From NCBI GenBank assembly GCA_934219025.1, contig CAKQDG010000111.1, positions 1-6,679 on the forward strand: a DNA stretch of 6,679 bases, given 5' to 3'. The notes under the pieces were generated by a model. It was given only the letters and a program-made list of their open reading frames with translations, had not been told where the DNA came from and did no database searches. This stretch comes from an uncultured Prevotella sp. Its GTDB lineage: Bacteria; Bacteroidota; Bacteroidia; Bacteroidales; Bacteroidaceae. Shown in pieces: positions 1-6,518 of this stretch (position 1 is the first letter of the stretch; each line of letters starts with the position of its first letter). The position numbers were made by a program, and so were the translations under genes.

Positions 1-2873
1 TGATAGTACTTGTCTATCTGGTCGATGATGGCATCGCCAAACTTCTCCTTGCAGATGTTCACCATCACGTCGTATGAGTTGCCAGCTCGTGCCGCATCAA
101 CGACCTCAGGGTCACTCAACAGTTCTTCCCATATTTGCTTGATAATCTTGTCGTTCTCGTTGAGAATCGCCGCAAAAGGACTGTTCACCATGTCAAGAAG
201 CTCTGCCACGGTTTTCTTCTCATCCTCCAGTTTCTTTCCAACCTCGCCTATACGTGTAGCCTTCAACTCCGTAGGAGAATCTTCCAGTTCGATGGCTCCG
301 TCAAATGAAAGCTGGATTCTCAGCTTGTCCAAGTCTATCATGCCCATCAACTCCATCGGCAACGTTTCCTTGGTATATGGCAAATACTTATAGAACACTT
401 TGCAGAACACATAGAACTTCTCCAATTCTGGATCAGTGAAGTCCATGAGCTGAGCCAAAAAACCATATTGACGAACAAAACGGTTCACTTCCTTGCGATA
501 CTTGTCCTTGTCTTCATCTGACAACGGATCGACTCTCTCGTGAACAATCTTCAGCAGAATCGAAGGTACCTCATGCACCCTGTCCTTGTCTATCATTCGC
601 TCACAAACGGCATCAATCTCATCTTCATTGAAAATGTTCCATCTTTCAACATCTTCTTTCAATGTATACACACGTTGCTCATCCACATCACCCGTAAGTG
701 TCGTCACGGTGTAATACTTGTTGAAAGCCTTCTTTACAGAATCTGCGTCATTGCGGAAGTCCACCACAAGCGTGTCTTCCTTATATGGCCAATAGGTACG
801 ATTCAAACGTGAAAGTGTCTGAATGCACTGAATTCCACCCAAACTGCTGTCTACAAACATGGTATGAAGCAACTTTTGGTCGAAACCGGTTTGGAACTTC
901 TCGGCAACTATCAATATTTTGTATTCGTCTTCCTTGAACTTCTCGGCGATGTCATTGTCCGTAACGCCATCGTCGTTCATGTTTGCCTCGGTACACTTAT
1001 TGCCATTGCTGTCGATGACATAACCCGTGAAAGCCACCAAGGTTTTAATGGAACCATGATACTCCTCCTTGATAATGCGATCTATGATTTGCTTGTAGTC
1101 GACTGCCGACTGCCGAGAGTCGCATACCACCATTGCTTTTGCCTGATGGTTTATCTTTTTGATTGTATGCTTCATGAACTGGTCAACTATCATGCTCGCC
1201 TTTCTCAGCTTGATGTACTTGTTCTTGCCCAACCACTCGCCAATCACCTTCAAGGCTTTCTTTTGTTCATAAAGTTTGTCCTTGTCTTCGTCTGGATGCT
1301 TCTCTATCAACTCAAACTTGGTCTTATAGCTTTTATAGTTCTGCGTCACGTCAAGGATAAACTTCTCGTCTATGGCCTGTTTCATGGAATACAAGTCGTG
1401 TGGTTCCTTGCCGTCCTTACCATAGATCACATAAGTCTTGTCTTTTGGCGTTGCTGTGAAGGCAAAATACGAGATATGTTTCATCATCTTTCTATAGCTC
1501 TGCATCTGAGCCATCAGTGCATCAAGAGGGCTGTCGTATTCCTCTGGGTCATAATCTCCAATTTTCTCCAAGTCTTCCTTAGTGGAAAGGGCATTAACCA
1601 GGTCTTTTGCAGACTCGCTGCCAACTGCTGTATGTGCCTCGTCAACAATTATTGCATACTTCTTGGACTTCTCATGTTTTAGATAATCAAGTGCATAGGC
1701 AAATTTCTTAACGGTAGATACGATGATTCTGTTTTCACCGTTCAAGGCATCTGCCAAGTTCTTGGATCCCTTTTGGATGTCCTTCACTGTTCCTGCCGTT
1801 GTCTCAAAGTTCACCACATCCTCCGCCATATTGCGATTGAGCACAATACGGTCTGTCACCATGATGATGCTGTCAAAAATAGCAGTTCCGTCAATATTAG
1901 TCATGTTGGCAAGCTGATGCGCAAGCCAAGCCATCGTCTTTGTCTTTCCGCTTCCTGCTGAGTGTTGAACCAAGTAGTTATTACCAGGGCCTTCCTCACG
2001 AACCAATCGACGTAGTTTGCGTACTGCACGAAGCTGATGAAAGCGAGGAAAGATAACTACCATACGTTTCTTTTGCTCCTTTTTACCGTTGATTTCTTCC
2101 TCGTATGTCTCCTCATACCGTTTAATGAAGTTGTCAAGTATGTCGAGTATAGAGTCAGCTTGTAGTATATCCTGCCACATATAGACAACAGGATATTCGT
2201 TTTCTATAGGTGGATTTATAGCCTCACGGTTAAATGGTAAGAACGATGTTTCTTCGCCATTCAACTTTGTGGTCATAAACACATACTGATTGTCCATCAC
2301 AAAATGTACCAAGCAGTTACGCAGCATACGGTTATGCGAATCGCGGTTTTCCTTGTATTGTCTTATGCCGTGTGTATAGTTCTGGCCTGTACCTTCGTTT
2401 TTCAGCTCAAAAGTAAACAGTGGTATGCCGTTTAGCAAAATACACATATCCAACTCGTTGCCGCTGTCCTTGCCTAAAGAATAGCGCATTTGGCGTACAA
2501 CACTGAAACGGTTGGCGCGATATAGCCGATAATTGTCCGTCTCTTCACCTTCAAGAACAGGCTTAAACTGGCAAAACTTCACCTTTGCACCACTAACCGT
2601 GAAACCTTTACGCATGATTGTAAGGATGCTTTCTCCTCTGTCAAGACGTTTATTGTATTCACGGATTACTGTTGCCGTTTCCTGTCCTGGAAAATGCTTG
2701 GATAATTTTGCCCACAAAACAGGCTGCTGGCGTAAAAACTGTTCCAGCATCTCCACATCACACAGCTTTTCTATATCAAACTGTGCGCTGCTTCTTTGGT
2801 TGTAGAGGTCGCTATTAGCAAGATAACTTGCAATATGCTCCTCAAAAGTTGTTTCGTTCAAGAGATTATCCAT
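1..2873 (-). CDS. hsdR: Type I restriction enzyme endonuclease/translocase subunit HsdR (3' end beyond window)
   Basis: HsdR is the motor and nuclease subunit of the type I R2M2S complex; it binds DNA-bound HsdM/HsdS, pumps DNA using ATP and cuts at a distance. Numbering from the ATG at 2873, 957 codons lie in the window with no stop. The N-terminal PD-(D/E)xK nuclease shows D142 and E156-L-K158 (FTFELKNEGTG). The SF2 motor follows: Walker A GSGKT at 307-311, DEAH at 411-414, TAT at 473-475, TGFD at 662-665, and QTLSRLNR at about 685-692. The N-terminal NETTFEEHIASYL segment matches the usual family start, which favours 2873. An in-frame ATG at 2933 would add 20 residues (MTDELQNTKEYFFQ...) and overlap the end of the DUF1016 gene by 11 nt; the repeat shared with that gene argues this extension may be translated. 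The C-terminus is outside the window, so completeness is unproven. It is the only gene of the operon without a visible lesion. Confidence 0.95.
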   Translation of the reverse strand, partial: MDNLLNETTFEEHIASYLANSDLYNQRSSAQFDIEKLCDVEMLEQFLRQQPVLWAKLSKHFPGQETATVIREYNKRLDRGESILTIMRKGFTVSGAKVKFCQFKPVLEGEETDNYRLYRANRFSVVRQMRYSLGKDSGNELDMCILLNGIPLFTFELKNEGTGQNYTHGIRQYKENRDSHNRMLRNCLVHFVMDNQYVFMTTKLNGEETSFLPFNREAINPPIENEYPVVYMWQDILQADSILDILDNFIKRYEETYEEEINGKKEQKKRMVVIFPRFHQLRAVRKLRRLVREEGPGNNYLVQHSAGSGKTKTMAWLAHQLANMTNIDGTAIFDSIIMVTDRIVLNRNMAEDVVNFETTAGTVKDIQKGSKNLADALNGENRIIVSTVKKFAYALDYLKHEKSKKYAIIVDEAHTAVGSESAKDLVNALSTKEDLEKIGDYDPEEYDSPLDALMAQMQSYRKMMKHISYFAFTATPKDKTYVIYGKDGKEPHDLYSMKQAIDEKFILDVTQNYKSYKTKFELIEKHPDEDKDKLYEQKKALKVIGEWLGKNKYIKLRKASMIVDQFMKHTIKKINHQAKAMVVCDSRQSAVDYKQIIDRIIKEEYHGSIKTLVAFTGYVIDSNGNKCTEANMNDDGVTDNDIAEKFKEDEYKILIVAEKFQTGFDQKLLHTMFVDSSLGGIQCIQTLSRLNRTYWPYKEDTLVVDFRNDADSVKKAFNKYYTVTTLTGDVDEQRVYTLKEDVERWNIFNEDEIDAVCERMIDKDRVHEVPSILLKIVHERVDPLSDEDKDKYRKEVNRFVRQYGFLAQLMDFTDPELEKFYVFCKVFYKYLPYTKETLPMELMGMIDLDKLRIQLSFDGAIELEDSPTELKATRIGEVGKKLEDEKKTVAELLDMVNSPFAAILNENDKIIKQIWEELLSDPEVVDAARAGNSYDVMVNICKEKFGDAIIDQIDKYY

Positions 2874-2915
2874 CGTTGTTAGTTTTATATCTTGAAAAAA
2901 ATATTCTTTTGTATT

Positions 2916-2942
2916 TTGCAATTCATCGGTCATGACCGATGA
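2916..2942 (-). repeat. Direct repeat copy 2, at the 5' end of hsdR
   Basis: The minus strand reads SSVMTDELQ in the hsdR frame, upstream of and continuous with the hsdR ATG at 2873. The ATG codon inside it (2933-2931) is a candidate hsdR start. It overlaps the last codons and TGA of the DUF1016 gene in another frame. Together with copy 1 it brackets the DUF1016 gene, with the copies offset by 1084 bp. Confidence 0.8.
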
Positions 2943-2943
2943 A
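2922..2943. promoter_or_regulatory. Perfect 22-bp palindrome at the DUF1016/hsdR junction
   Basis: The half-site TTCATCGGTCA (2922-2932) is followed immediately by its exact reverse complement (2933-2943). In the minus-strand transcript it could fold into a 9-bp stem with a CAUG loop. That loop would hold the candidate hsdR start codon (2933-2931), while the DUF1016 stop TGA (2925-2923) would lie in the 3' arm. It could act as a translation switch, a protein-binding site or a recombination footprint. It is not a typical intrinsic terminator, because no T-run follows it directly. Confidence 0.6.
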
Positions 2944-3552
2944 ATTACTTCTACCTTCTGCCATTCTTTTCACTTCGTTGATTTCATTAATCAACTGTTC
3001 CTTTGTTGGCAGATAGAGTTGGTACTTGCTGGCAAGGATAGTCTTGTTGTCCTCTGGCAAGGCAAGTTTTACTGCCGTATCATTTTTTTCGGTACAGAGC
3101 AAAATGCCAATGGTAGGATTCTCATCAGCAGTCTTCTCATAACGGTCGTAGTAGTTCACATAGAGTTGCAACTGACCGAGGTCTTGATGTGTCAGTTTAT
3201 GGTTTTTTATCTCAATCACCACAAATGAACGTAGCAAGCGATTATAGAAGACCAAATCTGCAATATACTCATCATCTTCTATCAAAAGCCGCTTTTGCCT
3301 GGAAACAAAAGAAAAGCCCTTGCCCATTTCGAGTAAGAAGTCGGCAATATGCGAGATGATGGCACTCTCCAAATCCTTCTCATAATAAGAAGCCTTGCGT
3401 TCCAAGCCCAAGAACTCCAACACCATTGGATCTTTTATAATCTCCTGTGGCGTCTCAGGTATGCGTTCCTTGCGTGCCACTACAAGCACAGCCTCCTTAT
3501 CATTGCTCATCAAAAGGCGTTCGTATAGCATGGAATTGATTTGACGCTCAAG

Positions 3553-3555
3553 CTA
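3553..3555 (-). other. In-frame amber codon splitting the DUF1016 gene
   Basis: The plus strand reads CTA, so the gene reads TAG between CGT (Arg) and CTT-GAG-CGT-CAA (Leu-Glu-Arg-Gln). Family members typically have R-x-L-x-R-Q-I here with Gln at or near this position, so one C-to-T change accounts for the break and no base is lost. Confidence 0.85.
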
Positions 3556-3651
3556 ACGCCCCGTCCATCCTTCGTTCACAGCTTCCAACTCATAATACTC
3601 TCGCTTGTCGGGGTCAGGGATTTGTATAAGCATTCTGTATTGTGACCAATT

Positions 3652-3680
3652 CAATTGGGAACGCAGTGCGTTCCCGATTG
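3652..3680. repeat. Long inverted repeat inside the DUF1016 gene
   Basis: The core GGGAACGCAGTGCGTTCCC (3657-3675) has perfect 9-bp arms around one base. After a single T/G mismatch the arms extend by CAAT/ATTG, giving 13 of 14 matched positions on each side. It encodes the PIGNALRSQ segment before LNWSQYR. It may be chance from codon choice, a transcript hairpin, or a small dispersed palindromic element settled in the gene. Confidence 0.6.
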
Positions 3681-3999
3681 GATATGTATTGTAAAATTGG
3701 CGGCAAAACTTTAATTGACGCTCACTAAATCCGCTTCCATATTCAGGTTCTATTTCCTTTGCCAGATTCTTAATCAGATAAGTTCCGTATTCAGCACGTC
3801 CTTTACCTTGCAGCTCTTTTTCCACAATACGCTGCCCTATAGCCCAGTACATTTGTACTCGACAAAAGTCAACACTGCGCACGGCATTGGTGCGAGCTGT
3901 GTTGATAATGGATTTTATTTCGTTGACAAAACCTTGAAGGGTGATGTCTTGTTTATTTTTATCTGCCATATTATATTTTATATAAATATCCTTTGCTTC

Positions 4000-4026
4000 T
4001 TGCAATTCGTCGGTTATGACGGACGA
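4000..4026 (-). repeat. Direct repeat copy 1, at the 5' end of the DUF1016 gene
   Basis: On the minus strand this 27-nt stretch reads SSVITDELQ in frame with the DUF1016 gene. It matches copy 2 (2916-2942) at 23 of 27 bases; all four differences are third codon positions. The inner part is an imperfect palindrome (4006-4027, 8 of 11 pairs), in which one A-T pair of copy 2 is replaced by G-C. It lies between the hsdS stop/GTG overlap and the alternative ATG at 3969. Confidence 0.8.
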
Positions 4027-4037
4027 TTTTATTATCT

Positions 4038-4717
4038 TCACGATACCCTGCGCTTACCAGTTACAACCTCAGTGATGAGACTCTGCTTGTATTCTTGCAA
4101 GAGGTCAACTTGGTGCTGGGCTTTGGAGATGGAGGAATCTATAGAAGCACATTTTTTATTCAAATATGATGCTATATTTTTTTGCTCATCAAATGAAGGA
4201 ATAGGTATTATAGAATTGTTCATACTTTCCATCGTAATATGAACCATTGTACTACCATGAATATCACCTAATTTGAAATTAGTTATAGCCTTCAACATAT
4301 AATAGACATACATCTTATCCATACATTCTTTATAACATACTTTCCATATATAGTAATGATAAATTGTCTTATCTTGATTCCAAATATACGGTCCAAAAGA
4401 AGCTGACCAAGCATATAACAAATCACCATTGTTACAAGACTTATCTTCTTCCAGCTCCATATTTGAATATCACCTTTATTCACCAATAGTTCCTTTGATA
4501 CGCTACTAACATAAACGTTATCCTCAAATGATAGAGATGAATTTTGAATATTCGAGGAACGTAAAACCAATATGCCATTATCTACAACATCTTTAGGAGA
4601 ATACGTTAGCCCATTGCCAAACTTTCCCGTAAATTTTAAAGGCACTACATCCCAATGGCTTGGCACTTCGCCAATCCATTCCACGCCACTATCTTTATAT
4701 GAATCATATTGTTTCAT
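4038..4717 (-). pseudogene. hsdS: Type I RM specificity subunit HsdS, half-length, chimeric and frameshifted
   Basis: HsdS chooses the DNA target and normally has two target-recognition domains (TRDs) and two helical conserved regions in roughly 400 residues. The ATG at 4717 opens a standard HsdS start (KDSGVEWIGEVPSHWDVVPL) and the first half of a TRD (VLRSSNIQNSS to VNKGDI, about residues 51-84). The frame then turns to nonsense and stops near 4292. A second frame, usable from about 4460, carries the rear of a different TRD type (NNGDLLYAWSASFGPYIW, then IPIPSFDEQ) and one C-terminal helical region (DLLQEYKQSLITEVVTGK), ending at TGA 4038. The change of family and frame both occur at about 4460-4472, straight after the GDI codons. 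Even with the frame repaired there would be only about 226 residues and one TRD. It begins 5 nt after the hsdM stop and its own stop overlaps the GTG of the next gene. Its TRD part looks more A/T-rich than its neighbours, as is common for hsdS. Confidence 0.85.
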
Positions 4718-4722
4718 ACGCC

Positions 4723-6333
4723 CTAATCTTCTTTAAGATGAGACAATTCTTCGTCCAAAGTATTATCGAGACTTGCCAATTCTGCCAATATATCATCACT
4801 ATTTCGCAATGGACGATACTTGTAGAACAAGCGAGTGAACGGAAACTCGCACCCCACTTTGTCCTTACTTCTGTCCATCCAAGCATCGGGAGCGAAAGGC
4901 ACAACCTCTGTATTGAAGTATTCCTCGATGTCACGCTTCATTGGTATCTTCTCCGTATCGTTGAGGTTGGTATCTATTACCCACTCACCGCTGTTCTTGA
5001 ACGGATCAACGTAGGCGACAGGAGCATCCTCACAGATTTCACCAAACGCATCACGAATCTGCTTCTGCTGCGCCTTGGTAGTCTTGACTTTGTTAGTCTT
5101 CAACCACACAAAAAAGTCGTGGTCGTTGCGTTTCTCGTCAATGCCTTCCAACTGGGCGATGTCACGCAAGATGATGTTCTTCTTGTCGTCCGCCTTGAAA
5201 TCCTCACTCTCGCACAGGACTTCATATTTAGCAGAGATATTTTCGAACCAAAGACGAAGAGGACGACGTACTGCCACATTGGTATAGAGGAAGTCATCAT
5301 AGTCGAGAAGTTTAGCTATCTCCAAATGTTCCATCTCGCCAGTCTTCTCATACTCGATTTCACGACTGTATGATTGATATTCCTTGTATATGTCAAAGAT
5401 CTCTTGTGCACCTTCATCGCTAATCTCATAACGTTTCTTACCTAAGTTCTTCTGGAGCAGATTGGTAAACTCCTTAGTATGTGCAGCATCTATGAAGAGA
5501 GCCTTATGGTATTTCTCGGCAGGACGCTTGTTGTCGAGAATCCAAAGATAAGTAGTGATGTCCGTACCATAGAACAAGTTCTTTGGCAAGGCTACGATGG
5601 CATCGAGCAAGTTGCGGTCGAGCAGCATCTTTCTGATGTTGCTCCATCCATTGCCAGCATCGCCATTGAACAAAGGTGAGCCGTTCAACACAATACCAAT
5701 GCGAGAACCTGCTTGGTCGTCCATCTTGGCTATCATGTGCTGCAAGAAGAGCAAGGAGCCATCGGATGTAGAAGGAAGACCTGCCTTGGTATTGGTGGAC
5801 TCCTTGGAACGGCGGATGACAATCTCGAAGATTGTTCCCATCATTGCATTGCTCACCTTGCTTGGGTGGAGGTCAGCCTTCTCCACAAACTGCTGAATGA
5901 CGGCATAGAGCTTGTTGCCTCTGTCCAAACGAGCATATATCTTCGACAAATCCACCACCTCGCTATCGCCATCCTCATGCACGAAGTTGGCGAGAATATC
6001 TTTCACGTTGTCAGTAAATCCCTCTATATATGTCTTGAAGGAATCGCCAATATGGTCGGGAGCGTTCAGTAGTTTCTTCAAAGACAAACCTGACATATTG
6101 AAGAATGTGATGCCGTTCTTCTTCATCAACGCCTGGAGCTTGTACTTTTTTAAGTTCTCCTCGCATTTGTTCAGTTCATCGAGAATATCCTCATATTTAT
6201 CTTCGAGAACACAATCCAAACGACGAAGCAGGGTGAAAGGCAAAATCACATCCTCCACCTCTGAGTCATCATAGGAGTTACGGATAACCTCCTTGATGTC
6301 CCATATCACGTTAGCTAATTCTTGTTCTGTCAT
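4723..6333 (-). CDS. hsdM: Type I RM methyltransferase subunit HsdM lacking its catalytic core (in-frame internal deletion)
   Basis: HsdM is the N6-adenine methyltransferase subunit that pairs with HsdS. Residues 1 to about 185 match the N-terminal helical domain and the start of the catalytic domain (VIWDIKEVIRNSYDD, VEDVILPFTLLRRLD, KADLHPSKVSNAMMGTIFE, STNTKAG). In intact relatives KAG is followed by QF(Y/F)TPR, then a SAM-binding D-P-x-x-G-(S/T)-G-G motif and the catalytic N-P-P-(F/Y), over roughly 120-160 residues. Here G185 runs directly into L186 (LPSTSDGSLLFLQHM), which normally lies after NPPF; none of the missing motifs appears elsewhere in the 536 residues. The rest is well preserved (GIVLNGSPLFNGDAGNGWS, DAIVALPKNLFYGTDITTYLWIL, NLGKKRYEISDEGA, VAVRRPLR). 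The frame is kept, so a protein is probably made, but it should not methylate. The start at ATG 6333 follows an A/T-rich leader, and the stop is TAG at 4723-4725. I treat it as a catalytically dead allele rather than a new family, because both flanks are so typical. Confidence 0.9.
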   Translation of the reverse strand: MTEQELANVIWDIKEVIRNSYDDSEVEDVILPFTLLRRLDCVLEDKYEDILDELNKCEENLKKYKLQALMKKNGITFFNMSGLSLKKLLNAPDHIGDSFKTYIEGFTDNVKDILANFVHEDGDSEVVDLSKIYARLDRGNKLYAVIQQFVEKADLHPSKVSNAMMGTIFEIVIRRSKESTNTKAGLPSTSDGSLLFLQHMIAKMDDQAGSRIGIVLNGSPLFNGDAGNGWSNIRKMLLDRNLLDAIVALPKNLFYGTDITTYLWILDNKRPAEKYHKALFIDAAHTKEFTNLLQKNLGKKRYEISDEGAQEIFDIYKEYQSYSREIEYEKTGEMEHLEIAKLLDYDDFLYTNVAVRRPLRLWFENISAKYEVLCESEDFKADDKKNIILRDIAQLEGIDEKRNDHDFFVWLKTNKVKTTKAQQKQIRDAFGEICEDAPVAYVDPFKNSGEWVIDTNLNDTEKIPMKRDIEEYFNTEVVPFAPDAWMDRSKDKVGCEFPFTRLFYKYRPLRNSDDILAELASLDNTLDEELSHLKED

Positions 6334-6375
6334 ATATTATTTTTTATTTATTATTCAACTATCAATTAACGAGTG

Positions 6376-6383
6376 CAAAAGTA
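6376..6383 (-). promoter_or_regulatory. Putative Bacteroidetes-type -7 promoter element for hsdM
   Basis: The minus strand reads TACTTTTG, an exact match to the TAnnTTTG -7 consensus of Bacteroidetes primary-sigma promoters. It lies 42 nt upstream of the hsdM ATG, which would give an A/T-rich leader of about 35 nt. No good TTTG -33 element sits at the usual 19-21 nt spacing; the nearest TTTG is about 30 nt upstream. The region at the expected -33 position instead holds a small inverted repeat (6395-6409). Positional logic supports it as the operon promoter, but the match is short. Confidence 0.4.
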
Positions 6384-6515
6384 CTACTTGTTAGTGCAGT
6401 CATTCTGCATAGACAAATATTTTTGCAAATTATCTTCGATTTTCTTCTTAATTTCTTGTCTTAGCCAGTCTGTAGACAGCACTTCTACATCTGGAATGAA
6501 GGAAAATTTGATTTT
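6384..6515 (-). pseudogene. C-terminal remnant resembling a WYL-domain transcriptional regulator
   Basis: An open stretch of 43 residues ending in TAG (6384-6386) contains FIPDVEVLSTDWLRQEIKKK, followed by IEDNLQKYL. This resembles the usual C-terminal end of WYL-domain regulators (pattern F-x-x-D-V-E-V-L-x-P-x-W-L-R-E-E-I, then a charged helix). The frame is closed upstream by TAA at 6516-6518, there is no ATG, and no neighbouring frame continues the homology that I can see. WYL proteins are common regulators beside bacterial defence loci, so a former upstream regulator is plausible. The stop lies directly against the putative hsdM -7 element. The assignment rests on pattern memory over a short stretch, so it is tentative. 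Confidence 0.45.
6395..6409. repeat. Short inverted repeat TGCAG-N5-CTGCA at the expected -33 region of hsdM
   Basis: Five-base perfect arms (6395-6399 and 6405-6409) around a 5-nt spacer lie just upstream of the -7 element, where a repressor or activator could bind. It also falls inside the coding remnant of the WYL-like fragment. Arms this short can arise by chance, so an operator role is only a guess. Confidence 0.25.
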
Positions 6516-6518
6516 TTA

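Larger units (their letters stand above)
2923..4041 (-). pseudogene. DUF1016 (YhcG-type) PD-(D/E)xK nuclease-family gene interrupted by one in-frame amber codon
   Basis: Two open segments in the same frame (4041-3556 and 3552-2923) are separated only by TAG at 3553-3555. The first carries the DUF1016 N-terminal domain (VNEIKSIINTARTNAVRS, YWAIGQRIVEKE, RAEYGTYLIKNLA, GSGFSERQLKFCRQFY, LNWSQYRMLIQI). The second carries the C-terminal nuclease-like domain: in the part starting at the ATG at 3531, D92 (IADLVFY), E107-I-K109 (VVIEIKNHKL) and a GQLQLYV segment. The stop falls in the conserved W-T-G-R-(Q)-L-E-R-Q-I-N-S stretch, so CAG to TAG is the simplest explanation. Read through, the protein is about 372 codons from GTG 4041 (which overlaps the hsdS stop as GTGA) or 348 from ATG 3969 (MADKNKQD), a normal length for the family. 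The family often sits beside type I RM genes; its exact role there is not settled. The two halves could also be made separately, since ATG 3531 follows the stop by 21 nt, but no ribosome site is evident. Confidence 0.85.

Noticed and set aside
864..1682. Long plus-strand open frame of 272 codons, with several other plus-strand frames
   Set aside because: They lie opposite hsdR, hsdM and the DUF1016 gene, whose minus-strand products have clear family motifs. The plus-strand products show low-complexity, hydrophobic antisense-type sequence and no recognisable domain.
2900..2943. Intrinsic terminator formed by the 22-bp palindrome
   Set aside because: The T7 run on the minus strand comes more than 10 nt after the stem, not directly behind it, and hsdR follows at once in the same direction.
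3553..3555. Recoded TAG (TAG read as glutamine, as in some gut phages)
   Set aside because: HsdM and the WYL-like remnant both end in TAG at natural positions, and only one in-frame TAG interrupts all the genes read here. The loci are chromosomal in type, so a point mutation is simpler.
4440..4480. Programmed ribosomal frameshift in hsdS
   Set aside because: No slippery heptamer or convincing downstream structure is visible, and the TRD family changes at the same point as the frame, which points to a deletion or recombination join.
4038..4717. Phase-variable invertible hsdS locus
   Set aside because: No second hsdS cassette, no inverted repeat in the hsdS conserved regions and no recombinase gene are present in the window.
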